Numbered from the stretch's first letter, positions 9,578-20,974 are shown. The stretch: DNA of 64,000 nt from Candidatus Opimibacter iunctus (GCA_016716665.1 JADJVH010000007.1:124001-188000); one strand, 5' to 3'. Numbers and translations: made by a program. The notes: generated from the letters alone by a model not told the origin.

Positions 9578-10138
9578 TTGAAGCTCTACATCAAATACAT
9601 GGTATCCATCAGGTGCAAGATGATGGTCAAGTCCGAGTTGGATAAGCTGGGGCTGAAACACCGCTCAGTTGAGTTTGGGGAAGTGGAGGTTGAGGAGGAT
9701 ATTCCCCCTGCCCTGCGGGAGCAATTGAAACTCGGCCTGCTCAAATCAGGCCTTGAGCTCATGGATGATAAGAAGGCCATCCTGATTGAAAAGATCAAGT
9801 CTGTCATCGTCGAGATGGTGCATTATGATGATGAAAGGCCACGTACTAATTTTTCTGATTTTCTGGCAGATAAGCTAAAGTATGACTATACCTACCTTGC
9901 CAATCTGTTTTCAGAAGTGACAGGCATAACCATTGAATATTTTATCATCGCGCATAAAATTGAAAGGGTGAAGGAACTGCTCATCTACGATGAACTCAAC
10001 CTCACCGAAATATCCTACAAGCTCAACTACAGCAGCGTAGCCCATCTTTCCACACAGTTTAAGAAGGTAACCGGGTTGACACCTACATTTTTCAAGCAAC
10101 TCCGAAAGAAAAGGCGCGATACCAGCCATAATGTGTGA
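9578..10138 (+). CDS. AraC-family transcriptional regulator (short form)
   Basis: 186 residues from TTG at 9578; the ATG at 9599 is an alternative. It is a short Bacteroidota-type AraC protein: an N-terminal region of about 80 residues that lacks a recognisable sensor domain, then the two helix-turn-helix motifs (FSDFLADKLKYDYTYLANLF; LTEISYKLNYSSVAHLSTQF) and the usual tail VTGLTPTFFKQLRKKRR. Two direct-repeat operators with a 21-bp period, the spacing typical of AraC half-sites, lie just after it, one overlapping its stop codon. It is therefore a candidate regulator of the small stress genes that follow; this is inference. Confidence 0.85.
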   Translation: MKLYIKYMVSIRCKMMVKSELDKLGLKHRSVEFGEVEVEEDIPPALREQLKLGLLKSGLELMDDKKAILIEKIKSVIVEMVHYDDERPRTNFSDFLADKLKYDYTYLANLFSEVTGITIEYFIIAHKIERVKELLIYDELNLTEISYKLNYSSVAHLSTQFKKVTGLTPTFFKQLRKKRRDTSHNV

Positions 10139-10198
10139 ATAGTGTAATCATTCGGTATAATTGTATAACACGTTTCGCCTTTCCATTACCGATCTTTG
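10137..10198 (+). promoter_or_regulatory. Direct-repeat operator plus -7 box (copy 2 of 5)
   Basis: GAATAGTGTAA at 10137 and TAATTGTATAA at 10158 (21-bp period), then TTTG at 10195 after 26 bases. It precedes the lmo0937-type gene with a leader of about 120 bases. Confidence 0.6.
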
Positions 10199-10326
10199 GA
10201 ATATGATTCTTAATGTCATGACGTATGCTATAAGTTGCATTCCGGATTGATTTTTATGGATTTTGGATCGCCTCGCATATTGGTTTAATATGCATATTCT
10301 TCATCTATTTCAGATACTAACTTAAC

Positions 10327-10482
10327 ATGGGAAATTTATTATACATCGTCGCGGTTATCCTGGTCATTGGTTGGCTCATAGGATTTGTAGGGTACAATGC
10401 CGGGGGCCTTATCCACCTGCTTTTAGTCATTGCTGTGATTGTCGTATTGCTGCGGGTCATTTCCGGGAAAAGCGCTGTCTGA
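10327..10482 (+). CDS. lmo0937-family small membrane protein
   Basis: 51 residues. Two hydrophobic helices surround a conserved glycine-rich turn: MGNLLYIVAVILVIGWLIG, then FVGYNAGGLIHLLLVIAVI, then VLLRVISGK. This is the layout of the lmo0937 / DUF5670 family, short inner-membrane proteins of unknown function found in many bacteria and often stress-induced. It lies between two genes or sites carrying the same operator as the CsbD genes, which fits a stress regulon. Confidence 0.75.
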   Translation: MGNLLYIVAVILVIGWLIGFVGYNAGGLIHLLLVIAVIVVLLRVISGKSAV

Positions 10483-10519
10483 TTTTTTGTCCGGTTCCTG
10501 TAAGACTCCACATATGTGA

Positions 10520-10581
10520 GAATATTGCAATTCTACATTGGAATTGTATAATGACCGGAGATCAAATTGTTCTGAGTTTTG
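10520..10581 (+). promoter_or_regulatory. Direct-repeat operator plus -7 box upstream of second CsbD gene (copy 3 of 5)
   Basis: GAATATTGCAA at 10520 and GAATTGTATAA at 10541 (21-bp period), then TTTG at 10578-10581 after 26 bases. Confidence 0.65.
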
Positions 10582-10618
10582 TCGGGTGAAGATGATTTCG
10601 CACTAAAAAACCAATCCT

Positions 10619-10804
10619 ATGGAAATGGAAATACTAAAGGGCACCTGGAATGAACAGAAGGGTAAGCTAAAGAAGAAATTTGGCTGGCTTACGGACAATG
10701 ACCTGGTCCTCGAGGACGGAAAGGAAGATATCATGATTGGCAAACTCCAGATCAAGTTAGGTAAGACCAAAGAACAATTGCATGCGATTATAGCTGCGCT
10801 ATAA
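10619..10804 (+). CDS. CsbD family stress protein (second copy)
   Basis: 61 residues, the normal length for CsbD. It has LKGTWNEQKGKLKKKFGWLT at the start, an acidic middle (DNDLVLEDGKEDIMIGKLQ) and the C-terminal EQLHAIIAAL. It is a small cytoplasmic stress protein with no known enzymatic role and a paralogue of the gene at 4047. It has its own operator and terminator. Confidence 0.88.
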   Translation: MEMEILKGTWNEQKGKLKKKFGWLTDNDLVLEDGKEDIMIGKLQIKLGKTKEQLHAIIAAL

Positions 10805-10825
10805 GCCTACGGTTGTGAAGATCAG

Positions 10826-10866
10826 TACCGTTTAATACCGAAAGTGTTAAACGGTATTTCTTTTTT
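10826..10866 (+). terminator. Terminator after second CsbD gene
   Basis: Perfect 10-bp stem TACCGTTTAA / TTAAACGGTA (10826-10835 with 10847-10856), followed by a T-rich run. Confidence 0.8.
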
Positions 10867-10889
10867 ATACCCTGCCGCTGCGCAGGTGT

Positions 10890-10951
10890 GAATTATAGAA
10901 CTCTTTTCAGGAATAGTATAAGGATGGGGGATAGGGAATACTTCAATTTTG
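10890..10951 (+). promoter_or_regulatory. Direct-repeat operator plus -7 box (copy 4 of 5)
   Basis: GAATTATAGAA at 10890 and GAATAGTATAA at 10911 (21-bp period), then TTTG at 10948-10951 after 26 bases. The nearest downstream start codon is the ATG at 10972. Confidence 0.6.
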
Positions 10952-10971
10952 CAGTATTAATAATATTACCC

Positions 10972-11226
10972 ATGAACTCAGCAAGAGCCATCGTCACGAG
11001 TCACCATCCGAATCCGCAGAATTGCAAACTAAAAATCAGAGACACATTTTTTTCCAGGCATAGTTTCGGGCTCAATCTGGGACAAGCCCAGTTGCCTCTG
11101 CGGCAAACAGGAAATGAGACGAACAAGGTGTTGTTGCACATGAATCGTGGTTTGGAAGGATTTCAATCCACAGTGTTCCCCATGGGACATCGTATCAAGG
11201 GCCTTTCGTTCCCTGGTACAAACTAA
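10972..11226 (+). CDS. Possible small protein under the direct-repeat promoter
   Basis: 84 residues from the ATG at 10972 (MNSARAIVTSHHPNPQNCKL). No family recognised and no signal peptide or membrane helix. The only support is its position: the start lies 21 bases after the -7 box of operator copy 4. Apart from this, 10870-11389 holds no recognisable gene. It may equally be a leader or a non-coding transcript. Confidence 0.3.
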   Translation: MNSARAIVTSHHPNPQNCKLKIRDTFFSRHSFGLNLGQAQLPLRQTGNETNKVLLHMNRGLEGFQSTVFPMGHRIKGLSFPGTN

Positions 11227-11389
11227 TCACCCACCCAATTTTAGAACTATGAAATCATTATGATATAAGCCATATGTTCGTTAGCTAAGAAAATAGGGAC
11301 GGCAGCTTCACGCTGTTTTTTAGCCATTCATCCGGTATGACTTGATCGTAAAACACTTTGTTTTATTCATCACAGTAATCGTCAATCGT

Positions 11390-14300
11390 ATGAAAACTTA
11401 TTTACCATTAACCATAGCATTGTGCATGGTTTTTTTTATGCCTTTTTACAATTTTGCACAGACCGTGCCATTAGGCACAACATCTCCCTTTGCATTATTT
11501 ACCGCAGTAGGTGCCTTCAGCAATGATGGTGCTACTATGGTCACCGGAGACATCGGCACAGATGTAGGAGCCTTTTCTGGTTTTCCTCCCGGAGTGGTAA
11601 TAGGATCAATCCATGTCACAGATATGATCTCAGCCCAGGCCGCATTAGATGTGGCCTTAGCCTATAGCTACCTTGGCGGAATTACCTGCGGGCAGGTGAT
11701 AGGAACCACATTAGGTAGCGGACAGACCCTGACACCAGATGTATACTGCCTCGGTGCAGCTTCGGTACTCAATGGAGAATTGATCCTCGACGGCCAGTGT
11801 GATCCAGAGGCGTTCTTTATTTTCAAAATAGATGGCGCATTATCTACTGCAGTACTATCCAGTGTTACGCTAACCAATGGCGCTTCCTTATGTAATGTAT
11901 ACTGGCAGGTCAATGGCGCAGTAGCATTAGGGGAAGGCTCAGTATTCAGGGGGACAATTGTCGCCGGTGGAGCTGAGTCAAACCACGTCACAGTGGCTGT
12001 CAATCCTTTGCCTGACTGTATCATCACAGGTGTTTTTACTGTCTGTGCGGGGCAGACTACAGAACTTTGTACTCCTGCAGGCTATACAGCCTATGCATGG
12101 AGCACAGGGGCCACTATCAATTGTATTACAGTCAGTGCCGGCGGCACATACACGGTTACCGTCACGGATGTTGAGGGGTGTACCAGTGTATGCAGCCAGA
12201 TCGTGGCCATTAGCGACCTGACACCACCTGATATCACTTGTCCAATAAATGTAACCATTGAATGCGATGCGAGCACCTTGCCTGCCGGAACAGGCGTCGC
12301 GACGGCCATAGATGATTGTGATCCGATTCCTGCCATAGATTATGCCGATATAACCACCGCAGGTCCATGTGCACAAGCATATACGATAACCCGTACATGG
12401 ACAGCAACTGATGCGTCAGGCAATACGGGCACGTGCATACAAACCATCAATGTGGAGGATACAACACCACCGGTGATTACCTGTCCTGTAGTGGTGAGTC
12501 CAATTGAGTGTGGCACAACCCCTTCATTTGGTTTTGCAATTGCAATAGATGCCTGCGATGCAACAGTGGCCTTTACCATTGTTACAGATACATTACCTGG
12601 CACCTGTGGACAATCCTACACCCTCACCAGGACATGGACTGCATCCGATGATTGTGGCAACACATCTACTTGCGGTGCAACAATAGTGGTAGAAGATAAT
12701 ACCGCTCCGGTGATCACGTGTCCTGTCAATGTGACGGCCTTCTGCAATATTTCCACAGCACCATCTTCAACAGGTACAGCAACCGCTATAGACAACTGTG
12801 ATGGCTCTCCTGTCATCAGCTTTATAGATTTTCTGGAGCAGGGAATTTGCCCAATGATCCTCACCAGGACATGGACAGCTACTGATCAATGCGGAAATAC
12901 ATCCACTTGCGTACAGACCATTGAAGTGACAGATAATACTCCGCCACTGCTCACCTGTGCCCCGGTATTTTCTCCTGTTGAATGTGGCACTGCCCCCGTT
13001 TTTGGTGCACCGGAAGTAACAGATGATTGTGATCCTTCAGTAGTGGTAACTTTTGTTACGGATTCCATACCCGGCACCTGTAATCAATCCTATACATTAA
13101 CCCGCACCTGGACTGCAACCGATGATTGTGATAATACCACGACCTGCAGCCGAACGATAAATGTTGAAGACAATACTGCTCCGGTGATTACCTGTCCTGT
13201 AGTGGTGAGTCCGATTGAATGCGGAGGTACGCCGTCCTTCGGAACGCCTGTAGTAACAGACGCATGTGATGCCACAGTGGGTCTCACCTTTGTAGATGTG
13301 AGTGTAGCTGGCCAATGCCCGCAGGAGTATAGTGTGACCAGGACATGGACAGCTACTGATGATTGTGGCAATGCATCCACCTGCAGCAGAACTATACTAG
13401 TACAGGACAATACACCTCCTGTTCTCTCCTGTCCAACACCTGTCAGTCCAATCGAATGCGGTTCTCTTCCTTCATTTGGAATAGCTACAGCTACAGATGC
13501 CTGTGATACTTTAGTGGATGTAACTTTTTCAGATATCACATTTCAGGGCCTATGCCCACAGGAATATAGTGTGACCAGGACATGGATTGCGACAGATGAT
13601 TGTGGCAACAGTAGTTCATGCTTTTCAACCATCCTGATACAAGACAATGCGGCCCCGGTGATTACATGTCCCATTGTGGTGAGTCCGATAGAATGCGGGT
13701 CAGTGCCTGCTTTTGGATTGGCCACAGCCATTGATGCATGTGATGTAATGGTGGATGTTACGTTTTCAGATATTACTGTTCAGGGCCTGTGCCCTCAGGA
13801 ATACACTGTGACAAGAACATGGACCGCTACGGATGATTGCGGAAACACAGCTACCTGCAATGCTACAGTTGTAGTCCAGGATAATACAGCCCCTGTGATC
13901 TCTTGTCCTCCGGTCATCAGCCCGATTGAGTGCGGCACAACCCCGTCCTTTGGGACCGCTACTGCGACAGATCTATGCGATGCTGCTGTAGCCGTCACGT
14001 TTACAGAGCTTACTGTGGCTGGAACCTGCCCTCAGGAATATAGTATAACCAGAATCTGGACGGCTACTGATGATTGTGGTAATACAGCCACATGCGCCAG
14101 TACCATCACCATAGCAGACAATACAGCCCCTGTGATCACGTGTCCTACAGGAATCAACACCATCGAGTGCGGGACTCCATTATCTTTTGGAACACCGACT
14201 GTAACCGATGCATGTGATGCTGCTGTAGAGGTCATATTTGCAGATGTATCTGTATCAGGATTGTGTCCACAGGAATATAGTGTGACACGGACCTGGACCG

Positions 14301-17300
14301 CCACCGATGATTGCGGAAATACTGCAACCTGCAGCCGCACCATCAATATAGAGGACAATACACCGCCGGTGATCACGTGTCCGGTAGTTGTGAGCCCGGT
14401 TGAGTGTGGTGCCACAATTTCCTTTGGGACGCCTGTAGTGACAGATGCATGTGATGCGTTAGTGCTGGCCACATTTGCAGATATCAGTGTTGCAGGGTCC
14501 TGCCCTCAGGAATATAGTGTGACCCGCACCTGGACTGCTGTAGACGATTGTGGCAACGCGTCGACTTGCAGTAGTACCATTTTAGTGCAGGATAACACAC
14601 CACCATTGATTTCCTGCCCGCTGGTCACCAGTCCAATTGAGTGTGGAAGTGTTCCTGCCTTTGGATTGGCAACGGCCACAGATGCGTGTGATGCATTGGT
14701 TGACGTTATTTTTTCTGATATCACGGTTCAGGGCTTGTGTCCACAGGAATACAGTATCACGAGGACATGGATTGCCTCCGATGATTGTGGCAATAGTTCC
14801 TCATGCAGTGCGACAATATTAGTACAGGACAATACAGCTCCATTGATCACCTGCCCTGTTGTCGTTAGTCCGATTGATTGCGGATCAGTACCTGATTTTG
14901 GATTAGCTACAGCGACAGATTTATGCGATGCTTTGGTTGCGGTGACCTTTTCAGACGTTACAGTACAAGGGCTATGTGCCCAGGAATATACAGTGACCCG
15001 TACATGGGTCGCAACAGATGATTGTGGTAATGCATCCTCTTGCAGCAGGATCATTGTCGTTGGCGGCAGTACCGGATTGGTCATCGAATGCCCACCGGCA
15101 TTGACCGTACAATGTGCTGAAGAAGTGCCTGTACCGGATATTTCCCTTGTCGTAGTGTCAGGTATTTGCGGTGCATTGACAGTATCCCATATCGGGGACG
15201 TCATTACCAACCAGACGTGCCTGAATAACTTTACCCTTACAAGAACATACCAGGCACTGGATGTGTGTGGCAATGTTGCAACCTGCACACAGATCATCAC
15301 TGTGCTAGATACCATACCACCATCGATTTCCTTCATCAATCCCCTGTTTGGGGTGGAAGGGGATACCATGCAGGTACAATGCTATGGACAGGATCCTGAA
15401 TGGGATATCCCTTCGTTCAATGCTGGTTCCGTAACCACTACGGACAGTTGCGGGGGTGAAGTGAACTTGCTCTACAGCAGGGTACTTGTCGATGAAGGGA
15501 ATTGTTCAGCAGATGGCTATATCAATCTCTACAGGTTGACCTGGACTGCCACGGATGTATGTGGTAACAGTAGCAGTACCTTCATTTTTATGGCCCTTGT
15601 AGACACGATCCCTCCCGTCATACATGATGTGCCTGATGATATTACCGTCAATTGTACGGATGTTCCGCTTCCAGCCACCGTATATGCTACGGATGAATGC
15701 CTGTGTGCATGTATAGTACTGTTTCAGGAGACGGACCGGATTATGCAGAATTGCCAGGATGGGCTCGTCCTCATCAGGACGTGGACGGCCGTTGATCGCT
15801 GTGGCAATCAGATCATTGATACACAACGCATCACCTTGATTGACCAGGAAGGCCCGGCTCTCCAGCTTATGGAGGCTGAATTGGCAGGCATCTCAAGTGG
15901 AACGGTTCTCGAATATACATGCAATGAAGGGGGTATACCAGCTTACTATGACCTGTTGGATGCAGAATCTGTTTTCAGTGAAGGTTCATGTGGCGGGCAA
16001 GCGGTCATTGCATTTAGTGAGCATACAACTATGACTGACAACTGTGAGTTTTCAGGATACCTTGAACAGCGCATATATGAATGGACAGGAACCGATCCTT
16101 GCGGTAACACGACAGACCTCACCCTGATCGTCAGATTGATCGACAATGAGGCTCCGGTATTGAGTGGTGTCCCTGATACAACCTGTATCGGTGATCCGGC
16201 ATTGAAGGATATCATCGCAATGGATAATTGTGATCATGTGTCTGTACGGTACTGGGATGTGAAAATTCCAAATCCATGTGGTACCGGATCGGCGGTGAGA
16301 AGAACCTACGAGGCATACGACCATTGTGGCAATATGGCCGTAGATACTTCTATACTGCTGCCGAACAGCCAGACTGCCCCTGTCATCTCATTTATTGATC
16401 CGGCTATGAACCTGATTGAATCAGTACTTGACATGACCATCAATTGTGCTGCCAATGGCGGACAGTATACCACTTTTGGTATCGGAGATGTCACTGTGAG
16501 TGGCGCATGCCAGGAAGGGAGTACAGTTAGATTTGCAGAGACCGTATTGTCATCAGGCGATTGTGCATCTACCGGAACCGTAGCATTCCTGGAATTGAAG
16601 TGGTCTGCTACAGATGTCTGTGGCAACTATGGCGAGAGAATACTGATCGCCAGGATTGTAGACCATTCGGCCCCGGTTTTTGTTGATTTTATTCCGGTCT
16701 TAAGTATAGGGTGCCATGACAGTATACCTGTGATGGAGGCTACTGACAATTGCGGTGATGTGATCATGACGGCCGTTGATAAAGTCATTCCTGGGCTGTG
16801 CGAATATGAATATGACATCGAAAGGACGATCACGGCAACGGATCCATGCAATAACGTCACAGTACTCCATCAGATCATCCATGTAGGTAATGGAGGTGGA
16901 CCTGTCATCACGGGCGTGGTCGAAGAAATATGTGATGATCTTACCATTCCTGTTGTGACAGCGTATGATGCCTGTGCCGATCAGTTTGTAGAGGTCACCA
17001 TGACTCAGGATACCCTGGATATCACTTGCAGGGATGGATTGGTCATTGAACGCACATGGACTGCCACAGATGCATGTGGTCATACCACAGTGATCCGCCA
17101 GCATATCATTGTACACGATGAGACACCTCCTGAAATCTATATTCCATCCTACTCCGTAATCCATCTCTTTATAGAAAAGGATCATAATATCGTCTATCAG
17201 TCACAAACTGATATTTTGGAAGCGCTGGAGGACCTCAGTGATGTGAGTGTCGCTGTATATGATGATTGTGACCAGTTGATCATCCCGGTATTGACAGTCG

Positions 17301-18294
17301 ATACGACGTATGCGTTGGATTGCGAAGCTGCCGGGTATGCCATGCGCCTGGAATATACTTGGGTCGCCACAGATATCTGCGGCAATGCAGACTCTATATC
17401 CATCACAGTCGATATTATGGATGATGTATCTCCGGTCTTTATGGAGATTCCTTCAGATACGATCATCATCTGCGCACCTTTGCCCCCGGCAGCTGAAATG
17501 GAAATGATGGATTCGCTTGAGGCCGTTTCAATTAGCTACACCCAGGTAATGGTCGCCGGGCCGGGTGCAGGACAATATACTATTACCAGGACATGGATTG
17601 CTACGGATTCGTGCAATAATGTAACACATACCGTGCAAACTATTTTATGGCAACCGGAATCAACACTTGAGTGCAGCATTATCGTCCCTGACTTGATTGA
17701 GTGTAATTCGCATGGCATAGAGATCAACAGCGCAGTAGTTGGCGGTGCAGGTCCTTATACCTACGAATGGCGCATCGTCGGGGAGAAATGTTTCCTTCAG
17801 GCAGGTCAGGGAACACCTGACATCAGTATCTATATGGGATGGGCCGATGTTAAAGTGATCCTTACCGTCACAGACACATTTGGCTGTGTGACCATGTGTA
17901 TGACCTTCCTGCATTGTATTGATCAGGCGGATGTTCCGTTGACTATCTTGCCGGTTACAGTTTTAGATGCTACACCTGTAGAACATAGTGCAGTGCCTGT
18001 GCTATCCATACAGGGCAATGAATTGGCCACAGCACTATCGCAGGTTACACTCTGGCCCAATCCTGCCGGTGATGAAGTCTCAGTGAGTTTCCAGTCAGGT
18101 GCTGACGGGATAGTAGAGTACGCCTTCGTAAATTTCCTTGGCAAGACCATGCTGCATGATAAAATCAACATCACCAGGGGAATAAATACAGCAAGGGTAG
18201 ATGCCTCAGGATTGGCAAATGGTGCTTATCTCCTTCAATTGAAAACAGCGAGTCAACTCTATACAGGAGTATAGTCATCCTGCGAAATGAATAG
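11390..18294 (+). CDS. Giant surface protein: ice-binding-like domain, about 20 HYR-type repeats, T9SS domain
   Basis: About 2300 residues. The ATG at 11390 gives a signal peptide (MKTYLPLTIALCMVFF to NFAQ). A DUF3494/ice-binding-like domain follows (VPLGTTSPFALFTAVGAFSN, TMVTGDIGTDVGAFSGFPPG, GGAESNH). Next come a PKD/SprB-like segment (AYAWSTGATINCITVSAGGTY) and about 12 very similar HYR units of about 76 residues, each with (A/P)PVITCPVVVSPIECG, YSVTRTWTATDDCGN and a short linker. About 8-9 more diverged units follow. The C-terminus is a T9SS sorting domain (VTLWPNPAGDEVSVSF). It reads YTGV then stop at 18274, but one extra A would continue it as YTGVIVILRNE to a stop at 18294, a more normal end. 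It is probably a cell-surface adhesin. The repeat number may be mis-assembled. Confidence 0.85.
12222..15075 (+). repeat. Tandem HYR-coding repeats
   Basis: About 12 head-to-tail units of roughly 228 bp that encode near-identical HYR domains. The shared DNA includes GTGATTACCTGTCCTGT-like and GATGATTGTGGCAA-like segments. High identity between units makes recombination or assembly collapse likely here. Confidence 0.8.
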
Positions 18295-18343
18295 CGTATA
18301 TTAAGAATGACGATTGCTGCGGATTTATTCCAGGGCATATTTT

Positions 18344-18380
18344 AGGATCTTTCCTCTCCCGGAAAGGTCCTTTTTTTTTT
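18344..18380 (+). terminator. Terminator after giant surface protein gene
   Basis: Stem AGGA(T)CTTTCC / GGAAAG(G)TCCT followed by ten T. Confidence 0.75.
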
Positions 18381-18500
18381 AATAGTCAAACAACCCGGAT
18401 GTTCATGGTCTATGGAAGGTAAAAATGGCTAGCTGGAGGTGCATCCTTACGGGCATCCTATGGGCATTGAAAAAGACATCGGATGGATCCGTTTTTGTGG

Positions 18501-18562
18501 GAATTATATAACACTTTGCCCATATTATATAAAGGATATGGGAGAGTCCCAATCCATCTTTG
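18501..18562 (+). promoter_or_regulatory. Direct-repeat operator plus -7 box (copy 5 of 5)
   Basis: GAATTATATAA at 18501 and ATATTATATAA at 18522 (21-bp period), then TTTG at 18559-18562 (CATCTTTG) after 26 bases. Confidence 0.6.
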
Positions 18563-18595
18563 CAGCATCAGTTACCACAAGATATAGTGACGCCG

Positions 18596-18805
18596 ATGGA
18601 TCTCCTGAAACAAACTCATTTGAAGTCTTACGACAGCTCATTTGACTATTCTCATCAACGCCCTGAGCATGACCGGAGTGAACGTGGAAGGGCTTTTGTT
18701 TCAAGGAACGACAGCCTCAAATACTATATTAACTTGATTGGTTTATCTGCGAAATCCACCCAGGGCACCAAGGTGGATGATGGGCATTACCAAATTCCAT
18801 CATGA
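18596..18805 (+). CDS. Possible small hydrophilic protein under the direct-repeat promoter
   Basis: 69 residues from the ATG at 18596, 34 bases after the -7 box of operator copy 5. It is hydrophilic (SYDSSFDYSHQRPEHDRSER) with no recognised family. The shared promoter is the main reason to believe it. The rest of 18381-18898 holds no other gene I can support. Confidence 0.4.
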   Translation: MDLLKQTHLKSYDSSFDYSHQRPEHDRSERGRAFVSRNDSLKYYINLIGLSAKSTQGTKVDDGHYQIPS

Positions 18806-18898
18806 GCTACTGTCCTTTGGAACTTATTTCAGGCTATTAAAGTTAAATTTTATAGATTACATCAGCCACTTCTTTTTGCGGGGTTAGTTATCGTGTAT

Positions 18899-20527
18899 AT
18901 GATCAGTAGAATTCGTTCAATTTCCAGGGTTAGGTTTATTTACGTAGTGACTACTTTGTTCCTCGTAGGGCTTTCTGTTTTTCCTTTTACCAGATCAATA
19001 ACCTCTTTACCGCTGCACAATTGATGCTGCATACCAATGAGGTAAAGAATAAATTGTATAACATATCTGCAAAACTTTTTGAAGCAGAAACCAGCAAGCG
19101 CGGCTACCTGTTGACAGGAGATACAAGCAGGCTTCAGAAAAGGGATGCAGCCCTGAGGTCCATCACACAGGATCGTATCCTGCTCGATAGTTTAGTCAGG
19201 AATAATGCAGCACAGGTGCACCATCTTATGGTGTTGGACACTCTCCTCAATGAAAAGATCAGGAGTATAAATTCGGTTACAGGTAAGCCTGATTTTGATA
19301 TTCTGCCAACCAGCCTTAAGCTCAATATTGGTGAAGGGATCATCAAAATGGATGCTGTCATTGCACACCTGGACCGGATGATCAGCGAGGAAGAAGATTT
19401 CCTGGATCAGCGAAACCGCACCTTTACCCGCCTCTCCCTCCTTGCACCATTATATATTATTGTTCTTTTCCTGGGAGCCTTGCTCATTCTGTTTTATTCC
19501 TACGTCAGGTTGAATTCAGAGTTGCGGCAATCCCGGGATCTCCACGCTGCCTTACTGATACAGGGTCATGACCGGGAAGCACTGGCTGAAGAATTAATTG
19601 ATGCCAACAAGGAACTTGCCTACCAGAATGAGGAAAAGGAACTGCGTGCTTCAGAGTTGGCTGTTGCAAACCTGGAGCTTGGATTCCAGAACGAAACCAA
19701 GGCAAAACTGGCAGATGAGCTAATCGTGGCCAATCATGAACTGGCCTTCCAGAATGAGGAGAAAGAAAAGAGGGCGGCTGAACTGGTCATGGCCAACAAG
19801 GAGCTCCAGTTGTTTCTCAATATCTCCAGTCATGACTTGCAGGAGCCACTGCGAAAGATACAAATGTCCGCATCCCGCATTACCGATGAGGATATACAAT
19901 GGCCTGACGGCCAAGGGGAGAGACCATTTTATGAAGATGCAGGATGCAGCCCGTAGTATGCAGACCCTTATTGAGGATTTGTTGACGTATTCGAGGACCA
20001 ATACTGAGGAACGAAAATTTGAGACAATTGACATTGTGTCATTGATGGAAGGAGGTGTGAGGAAGAACTCAAGGAAGCAGTCGATGAGAAGGATGCAATG
20101 CACCTTCCTGAATGCCGGGTATATCGCTAATGTGATTCCGTTTCAGTTCCGGCAACTCCTGCACAATATCATCACCAATGCACTAAAGTTTTCCAATCCC
20201 GGGATTCCACCGGATATTCGCATCATCTGCGATGAAGTGAAGGGAGGGGATACACTACTGGTGCACCTTCTGCAGGATCAGGCATATCACCATATAGCCA
20301 TCTCTGACAATGGTATCGGATTTGATCCGATCTATGGGGAAAAGATATTTGAAGTGTTCCAACGGCTTTACGGAAAGGATACCTACAAGGGCACCGGCAT
20401 CGGGCTGGCCATCGTTAAGCGAATCGTAGAGAACCACAACGGTGAGATCACAGCGACAAGCGAAGTGCAAAAAGGAGCTTGTTTTGATATATATATTCCT
20501 GTCATAAATGTAGATCAGCATGGATAG
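18899..20527 (+). CDS. CHASE3-type sensor histidine kinase, frameshifted twice
   Basis: About 543 residues when joined. From the ATG at 18899 the first helix (FIYVVTTLFLVGLSVF) runs into a frame break at the T5 run 18978-18982. One more T continues it as SFYQINNLFTAAQLMLHTN. A CHASE3-like helical sensor follows (SKRGYLLTGD), then a second helix (LAPLYIIVLFLGALLILFYS). Next are three coiled-coil repeats (ELAYQNEEKE, ELGFQNETKA, ELAFQNEEKE) and HisKA with H in SSHDLQEPLRKIQMS. A second break at the G4 run 19915-19918 (one G too many) separates this from the rest: DHFMKMQDAARSMQTLIEDL and the HATPase motifs NIITNALKFS, SDNGIGFD, GTGIGLAIVKRI. Its gene overlaps the response regulator at 20520, its likely partner. 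Confidence 0.85.
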
Positions 20528-20966
20528 TCACCCATTACACATCATACTCGCCGATGACGACGAGAGTGATCGTACTAATTTTATCGAAGCACTTGAAGAG
20601 TCGAGGATCAGGACTGTGGTGCATACTGTACAGGATGGTGTGGAGTTGATGGATCACCTCGCCCGGGAAGATACACCGCTCCCGCATCTGTTGTTTCTGG
20701 ACCTCAATATGCCCCGCAAGAATGGGCTGACCTGTCTTAAGGAGATACGTGGCAATGAAAAGTTGAAAGCAGTAGCGGTCGCCATCTATTCCACATCCTC
20801 ATACGAAAAGGATATCGAGGAGACGTTTCATAACGGAGCTAATGTGTATATCAGGAAGCCTACTGACTTCAGCGTACTCAAGCAGGTACTGGACAAGGTC
20901 CTGAGTGCTGCCTACGTATACCGTGAACCACCTTTCAGCATTGCTAATTTTATACTCCGTATTTAA
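20520..20966 (+). CDS. CheY-like single-domain response regulator
   Basis: 148 residues, a receiver domain only. It has acidic residues DDDE (about 11-14), the phospho-acceptor in FLDLNMPRKNG, a serine at the T/S position (YSTSS) and lysine in YIRKPTDF. There is no output domain. The start lies inside the last codons of the kinase gene, so the two are translationally coupled. It probably relays phosphate or acts on a protein target. This kinase/Rcp1-like pair layout is common in Bacteroidota. Confidence 0.88.
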   Translation: MDSHPLHIILADDDESDRTNFIEALEESRIRTVVHTVQDGVELMDHLAREDTPLPHLLFLDLNMPRKNGLTCLKEIRGNEKLKAVAVAIYSTSSYEKDIEETFHNGANVYIRKPTDFSVLKQVLDKVLSAAYVYREPPFSIANFILRI

Positions 20967-20974
20967 TGCCAGCC

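Noticed and set aside
10888..10971. Longer start for the small ORF ending at 11226
   Set aside because: The upstream codons overlap the operator and -7 box of copy 4, so translation cannot start there.
12340..15369. Series of minus-strand ORFs across the HYR repeats
   Set aside because: They recur with the repeat period and are shadows of the plus-strand repeats.
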